Source of the DNA: Flavobacterium azizsancarii
Lineage (GTDB): Bacteria > Bacteroidota > Bacteroidia > Flavobacteriales > Flavobacteriaceae
Direction of reading: 5' to 3'
DNA length: 64,000 nt
NCBI RefSeq assembly: GCF_027980145.1
Contig: NZ_JAMZNK010000009.1
Coordinates: 84,456 to 148,455, forward strand
The position numbers were made by a program, and so were the translations under genes. Under the pieces are notes generated by a model. The model worked only from the letters and a program-made list of their open reading frames with translations. It had not been told where the DNA came from and searched no databases. Within the stretch, counting starts at the first letter, position 1; each line of letters starts with the position of its first letter. Positions 60,101 to 64,000 of this stretch are shown here, piece by piece.

Positions 60101-63100
60101 TTTGCAGCGGCAGGTCCATTTACAAGTGTTCAGATTCGATTAAGCGGATTAGTTTCTCTAGCGGCAGGCTTAAATATTTATGAAGCTTCTTACAGATATC
60201 CAGATGCTACAATAAATGGAGTATCATCTCCAATTTGTGCTGGACAAACTGCGACACTGTCAGCATCTGCTATAGGAACACAAAATTTTACCTGGTATGA
60301 TGCCCCAACTGGAGGAACTATAGTTGCGGTTAGTCCGACTGCTGCATTAAATGCTACTACTATATTTTATTTGGAAGCAAGTCGTGGTGGTACACCATGT
60401 TTAAATAGTAACCGTCAAGCTGTAACAGTAAATGTATTGCCCATCCCAACAGCTGCGGATATTGCAATTACAAGTCCTCTAACAGCTTCTTGTGCAGGAG
60501 GAATTGTATTGACTCCAACATCTGCTTTATCGGGAGCGACTTTTAAATATTATACAGATCAAAATAAAACGCAAGAAATTATAACGGGATCTACGGTGGT
60601 TTCTCAGCCTGGAGTTACTTTCTCTAAAAATGCTACAACGGGAGCACTTACAGTTAGCGGACTTAATGCTACTGCACCTTATACTTACTACGTATCTGTT
60701 CTAAACGGAGGAACTTGCGAAAATGTAAATGGGACATTAAAAGCAGTAGTCGTTAATTATCCTGCAGGCTCAGCTTTAAGTGTTATGCCTAATTTAGCTG
60801 GTTGTGCTAAAGCTAATTTAAGTGATGCTATTACAAATTTTGACACATCTGGAAATACAACTTATACTTTCTTTGATTCGGCAGATAATACAATTACAGA
60901 TGTCGCTGCGGCAAATATTACTGTAAGTGGTAATTATTCTATTCAGGCTCAAACAACTGGTGTTGATTGTCCATCTGTAAAATTTCTGGTAGCAGTAACC
61001 GTAAATCCATTACCAACATTAACAGGTGTAAGCAGTTCAATAGCGGTATTAAAAGGAGCTACAGTTACTTTAAGTGCATCATCAAACGGAACAATAACCT
61101 GGTATGATCCACAAGGGAATTTTGTACCTTCAAGTAGTATTGGGCCACTTAACACTGTTGGTATTTTTACTTATACAGTGGTCGCCACCAATGCAAATGG
61201 AACTTGTACCACTAGTCAGACAGTAACAATTAGTGTTCTGGACCCTGCTTCTTGCGATACGTTACTAGAAAGAGTGTATGCTGATTCTCAATTAAAAGGA
61301 ACAGTTATTACCGGAACGGTAACAAACGAGCTTTTGGCAGTAGATAAAGATCCGGCAACATATTCAACAATAAGTATTGGCTTAGGGGTTTTAGGTATTG
61401 GTACTACATGGCAAAATCTACAGTGGCCAACTACTATTACTAAAGGAACTCCGGTAACAGTAAAACTAGGTTTACAAAATAGTTTACTTGCGGTAGGAGC
61501 AAGTATTTCAGTAATTGGAACTAAACGTGACGGACTTGGAAACCCAATTGATATTGGAACATTGCAATCAGTATCAGGATCATTATTAGATTTATTGCCA
61601 GGTGAGAATTCGTTCGAATATACATTTGTTCCTTCGAATACAGCTGGAGTTCAGGATTATGATGGTATCAGAGTGCAGTTAGGATCTGTTGTAAGTGTGG
61701 CACAAAACATTAATGTTTATGATGCTTACTATAAAAAAGAAGTGACGCAAATTGCCTGTGGACAGGGAGATATCGAAGATATTTTCTCTGGTGTAAAAAA
61801 AGCTATTGGTCTTGGGGCATTAACAGCTACTGTAGGTGTTTCAAATCCATGGAATGTAGCTGACGGAGATGTTGCTACTTATGCTACCCTGTTTAATGGC
61901 GTAGGAGTGCTTGCAGCTGCCGAGTTAACAGCAACTTTTAGAACACCATCTATGGTGGGAGATAGTTTACGAATTACAATTTCTAAACCTGGAACTATTT
62001 TAAATTTAGGTTTACTTTCAGGGATTAATATTCAACTTTATTCAGGAAATATTCCTGTTGGTCCACAAATACAAGGAAGTAATTCTAATTTGTTGACTTT
62101 AAGACTGCTTTCCGGAGGCACTGTGGCGATGACAATTGTTTCACCTCAGACACAGCCATATGATAGAGTGGTAATTACTTTGGGCGGTGCTGTTACTCTT
62201 TTGGATCAGCTTAGAGTTCATACTATTGATCGTGTAACCAATACTACAGTTATTGGAGAAGATACTGATAATAAGGTTACGGTTTGTCCGGGAGCACCTA
62301 TTACGCTCACGGTTCTGCCAAAATCTTGTGCAAATTATGCCTGGTATGATTCGCCAATTGGAGGGAATCTACTAGTAAGTGGTCAAACCTATACAATTCC
62401 TGCTACTTTGGCAGCGGGTACTTATAAATATTATGTTCAGCCAATTCGTTACGGTTGTGCAGCCTTAGAAAGAGGAGAAGTTACGGTTGTTGTTAGAGCA
62501 ACTACTCCTGCAGCTGCAATCGAAAACGTAACAATAAACGGAAATAATGGAACTATTGTTTGTACTGAAGATGGTACGGTAACATTGAATACAGTTTTAA
62601 ATGGAGTACCTGCACTAACTAATCCAGTGTATCAATGGTATAAATTTGACGGAACTACAAGCCAGTTAGTGGCTGGTGCAACAACTGCTACATTAATAAT
62701 ACCAGGATTAGCTCCTGGAACTTATACTTATTATGTTGGAGTTAGTTCTAATGAATTTTGTGAAACTTTGCCAGCAGATAGAAAACAAGTAACATTTACC
62801 ATTTTACCAGCTTCTCTGACAACAGACATTACGGTAAATAATGCTTCTATTTGCCTTGGTACAACTGCAACGTTAACGCCAACAAGTACTTTGACAAGCC
62901 CAATTTTTCTTTGGTATTTAGATTCCAATAAAACTCAGCCTGTTTTTAGTGGAGTAATTAATGGCATAACTTATACCGTTGATAGTGTTACAGGAGTTTT
63001 AAAAGCTTCTGGTATAACAACAGCTATGAGCCCTATTTCTTATTATGTTGCTGTTACAAGCGATACAACATGTCCGAATAAAAATGGAGAGCTTCAGGTT

Positions 63101-64000
63101 GCTACTATAATAGTTAATGATCCGCCGACACCAACATCTACAAATAATCCTCAGAATTTCTGTTTGATAAATGTACCAACGGTTGCAGATCTTCAGGCAA
63201 ATGAAGCCAATGTAGTTTGGTATCTTGCCTCTACAGGGGGAACTGCACTAGATCCAACAACAGCTTTGATAAATGGAACAATTTATCACGGAGCCATACA
63301 AGATTTATTAGGTTGTGAAAGTTCTGTTCGTTCAGCGATAACAGTGAATATTAACGATCCTGGAACGCCAAGTTTGGTAACTGCAGGAACTCAAAACTTC
63401 TGTCAGTCCACTTTGCCAACTTTTGCAAGTATTCAGTTAAACGAATCTAATATTGTTTGGTATACTGCTTTAAGTGGCGGAACATTGATTCCAAATACAA
63501 CAGCTTTAACAAGTGGTACTTATTATGCAGCGATAAAAGATGCAACTTCACTTTGCGAGAGTGCATTGAGATTAGAAGTTGCCGTAATAGTAACTGATCC
63601 TGGAACGCCAAGTTTGGTAACTGCGGGAACACAGAATTTCTGTCAGTCAACTTTGCCAACTTTTGCAAGTATTCAGTTAAACGAATCTAATATTGTTTGG
63701 TATACTGTTTTAAATGGCGGAACATTGATTCCAAGTACAACAGCTTTAACAAGTGGTACTTATTATGCGGCGATAAAAGATGCAACTTCACTTTGTGAGA
63801 GTGCATTGAGACTGGAAGTTGCCGTAATAGTAACAGATCCTGGAACGCCAAGTTTAGTAACTGCGGGAACACAGAATTTCTGTCAGTCAACTTTGCCAAC
63901 TTTTGCAAGTATTCAGTTAAACGAATCTAATATTGTTTGGTATACTGTTTTAAATGGCGGAACATTGATTCCAAGTACAACAGCTTTAACAAGTGGTACT
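57158..64000 (+). CDS. Giant secreted adhesin with Ig-like repeats (5' part, runs off the right edge)
   Basis: An open frame from ATG 57158 to the end of the window (2281 codons, no stop) encodes a signal peptide (about 1-32, ending INYAQ) and a repetitive extracellular protein. About 16 Ig-like modules (Ig_7 type) carry the motif WYDxxxGG followed by TxYYVE, for example at residues 225, 570 and 830. Five copies of another domain of about 155 residues (near 33-190, 450-605, 860-1013, 1365-1525 and 1533-1690) carry LLxGNRFKAxL-type and VEIRLGG-type strands, diverged between copies. The last four modules are tandem 80-residue units. Secretion by type IX with a C-terminal sorting domain is expected but lies outside. 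The upstream 1.2-kb gap has no gene. Confidence 0.9.
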   Translation, partial: MKKNFTFYDLIVKKRLLALLVLLLFCNINYAQTFCKPTGQTNSAGGGLLCLGTSVLNPNDAFDGNLDTYASLTNAVAVGNCIAQETLTLGQMAKPGDQIVVYYGSNSPLSVDLLSNISIQAKNSVAVTEGPVVGLNNPLLNVALLAGNTRGVFKYTLTTDADQIRIQTGGFLSLLTNLRIYDVRLQFASPTITGGNTQSVCTGQSIALSATAAPGTTVAWYDSPTSTTALSTSGNYTTPALTASTTYYVSTSRSPGCESDARVPVVINVLNPIKPAVNAAGTSICSAGPTQVTALSVINPVLGTNYSWYNVPIGGVALNTGKGDSYSPTVPVGISTFYVEASIGACKSARTAVTVTSTPVPGLATILTPSVTILSGQNATLNASTAEAGVSLDWYDSDLGGTKLLANSTTFTTPILTATKTYYVESVNLAGGCVSATRVPVTVTVSTSSPGGCLDANSQQTTQYGICLLCSVTAPNNSVDGNSGTAARLSLPAGLINGWIQQTLQFNNPGQAGDVITVDLEIPTGLLDISALSYISLATYNGATYNNDRIAVNSSLLNIQLLTGNRFKASLKAGSAFDRVEIRLGGLATLLTSLNIYGASYTFKPRTITGNTTICSGQTTTLTSDAALGESIKWYDALTGGNLLVSTAAYTTPALTANTTYYVEVTRNGCVNSERTPVLVTVNNPVAPTTVVPTPLNLCSGQSTTITVNSPVAGTTYNWYDLANGGTLLFTGTSYTTPNLIVTTPYYVEAVIGTCVSTTRTRVDVNVNPRPLAPVPVSSNITIQSGQNVTLQVSNPVVGVVYDWYDAPTNGALLSSGTNSYTPSPVLIANTSFYIAARSTATDCVSNTRTVINVTISNSINSCLLANSQVTSKGGTTGCLLCGSTTDEASVDGNNTTAANLLVPIGLLGDYMQQTLSFPTVGQTGDIIDVELGIPVGLLNISALSNITLQSFNLGVPNSDQIAISSLLNVQILGGNRFRASFAAAGPFTSVQIRLSGLVSLAAGLNIYEASYRYPDATINGVSSPICAGQTATLSASAIGTQNFTWYDAPTGGTIVAVSPTAALNATTIFYLEASRGGTPCLNSNRQAVTVNVLPIPTAADIAITSPLTASCAGGIVLTPTSALSGATFKYYTDQNKTQEIITGSTVVSQPGVTFSKNATTGALTVSGLNATAPYTYYVSVLNGGTCENVNGTLKAVVVNYPAGSALSVMPNLAGCAKANLSDAITNFDTSGNTTYTFFDSADNTITDVAAANITVSGNYSIQAQTTGVDCPSVKFLVAVTVNPLPTLTGVSSSIAVLKGATVTLSASSNGTITWYDPQGNFVPSSSIGPLNTVGIFTYTVVATNANGTCTTSQTVTISVLDPASCDTLLERVYADSQLKGTVITGTVTNELLAVDKDPATYSTISIGLGVLGIGTTWQNLQWPTTITKGTPVTVKLGLQNSLLAVGASISVIGTKRDGLGNPIDIGTLQSVSGSLLDLLPGENSFEYTFVPSNTAGVQDYDGIRVQLGSVVSVAQNINVYDAYYKKEVTQIACGQGDIEDIFSGVKKAIGLGALTATVGVSNPWNVADGDVATYATLFNGVGVLAAAELTATFRTPSMVGDSLRITISKPGTILNLGLLSGINIQLYSGNIPVGPQIQGSNSNLLTLRLLSGGTVAMTIVSPQTQPYDRVVITLGGAVTLLDQLRVHTIDRVTNTTVIGEDTDNKVTVCPGAPITLTVLPKSCANYAWYDSPIGGNLLVSGQTYTIPATLAAGTYKYYVQPIRYGCAALERGEVTVVVRATTPAAAIENVTINGNNGTIVCTEDGTVTLNTVLNGVPALTNPVYQWYKFDGTTSQLVAGATTATLIIPGLAPGTYTYYVGVSSNEFCETLPADRKQVTFTILPASLTTDITVNNASICLGTTATLTPTSTLTSPIFLWYLDSNKTQPVFSGVINGITYTVDSVTGVLKASGITTAMSPISYYVAVTSDTTCPNKNGELQVATIIVNDPPTPTSTNNPQNFCLINVPTVADLQANEANVVWYLASTGGTALDPTTALINGTIYHGAIQDLLGCESSVRSAITVNINDPGTPSLVTAGTQNFCQSTLPTFASIQLNESNIVWYTALSGGTLIPNTTALTSGTYYAAIKDATSLCESALRLEVAVIVTDPGTPSLVTAGTQNFCQSTLPTFASIQLNESNIVWYTVLNGGTLIPSTTALTSGTYYAAIKDATSLCESALRLEVAVIVTDPGTPSLVTAGTQNFCQSTLPTFASIQLNESNIVWYTVLNGGTLIPSTTALTSGT
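63119..64000 (+). repeat. Tandem array of 240-bp units inside the adhesin gene
   Basis: Units start at 63119 (diverged, 237 bp), 63356, 63596 and 63836 (cut by the edge). Unit 63356 differs from 63596 at about 13 of 240 bases; 63596 and 63836 differ at one of the 165 bases visible. Each encodes an 80-residue module starting DPGTPSLVTAGTQNFCQSTL and containing NIVWYT. The array continues beyond the window. Confidence 0.95.

Noticed and set aside
58168..62928. Minus-strand frames inside the adhesin (for example at 58168, 59656, 60949 and 62731)
   Set aside because: They are antisense shadows of the repetitive plus-strand gene. They lack starts with context and have no family match.
63447..63908. 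Two near-identical minus-strand 73-codon frames
   Set aside because: They are simply the antisense of the 240-bp repeat units, which explains why they are duplicates.
1..64000. Transposases, integrases, tRNA or rRNA genes
   Set aside because: I looked on both strands for the usual motifs and folds and saw none; repeats present are short palindromic elements without a gene.

Overview
The window comes from a flavobacterium (Bacteroidota), most likely the genus Flavobacterium near F. johnsoniae. The evidence is AT-rich DNA, a SusC/SusD-type glycan uptake locus, a promoter of the Bacteroidota type (TTG, 19 bp, TAnnTTTG) before rpsF, a JOHN-like class B1 metallo-beta-lactamase, and a giant secreted protein of the kind type IX secretion exports. 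No tRNA, rRNA, CRISPR array or intact insertion sequence was seen.

Layout. 1-505: two gene remnants joined head to tail (the 3' end of a subtilase-like gene and the tail of a small DUF6252-like protein). 653-5672: corA, then the acetate pathway pta-ackA and a small membrane protein. 5773-20609: a polysaccharide utilization locus with a membrane-anchored sensor/regulator, SusC, SusD, a GH144-type endo-beta-1,2-glucanase candidate, an esterase, a GH3 beta-glucosidase, a glycerophosphodiesterase and a GH43-type enzyme. The enzyme set suggests beta-1,2-glucan, possibly phosphoglycerol-substituted periplasmic glucan. 20761-29530: an M28 peptidase, small envelope proteins, kdsA, YhhN and sterol-desaturase-like membrane proteins. 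29920-39495: clpS, prmA, tpiA, a TlpA-like thioredoxin, a DoxX/BT_3928 protein, DUF1599 and folP, a housekeeping cluster interrupted by a plus-strand pair of large secreted unknowns (31288-34723). 39685-50009: rlmH, a secreted adenosine deaminase-like protein, GNAT, OsmC, pirin, DUF1963, an AlkC-like repair protein, nadC, BrkB, DUF2147 and the metallo-beta-lactamase. 50095-55889: a VapC-type toxin-antitoxin pair, priA, a LytTR response regulator, rpsF-rpsR-rplI and a DUF6495-like gene. 55890-57157 is a gene-poor AT-rich gap. 57158 to the right edge is an open reading frame of at least 2281 codons: a repetitive adhesin with about 16 Ig-like modules, five copies of a roughly 155-residue domain, and a 240-bp tandem array still running at the edge.

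Genes that work together. Pta and AckA interconvert acetyl-CoA and acetate. In the PUL, SusCD would bind and import oligosaccharides made at the surface, GH144 and GH3 would cut the backbone to glucose, and the esterase and GDPD could strip substituents. A perfect hairpin after susD and a cluster of repeated operator-like sites before susC point to layered control. Many intergenic gaps hold degenerate palindromic repeats that recur within the window; these are among its more unusual structures.
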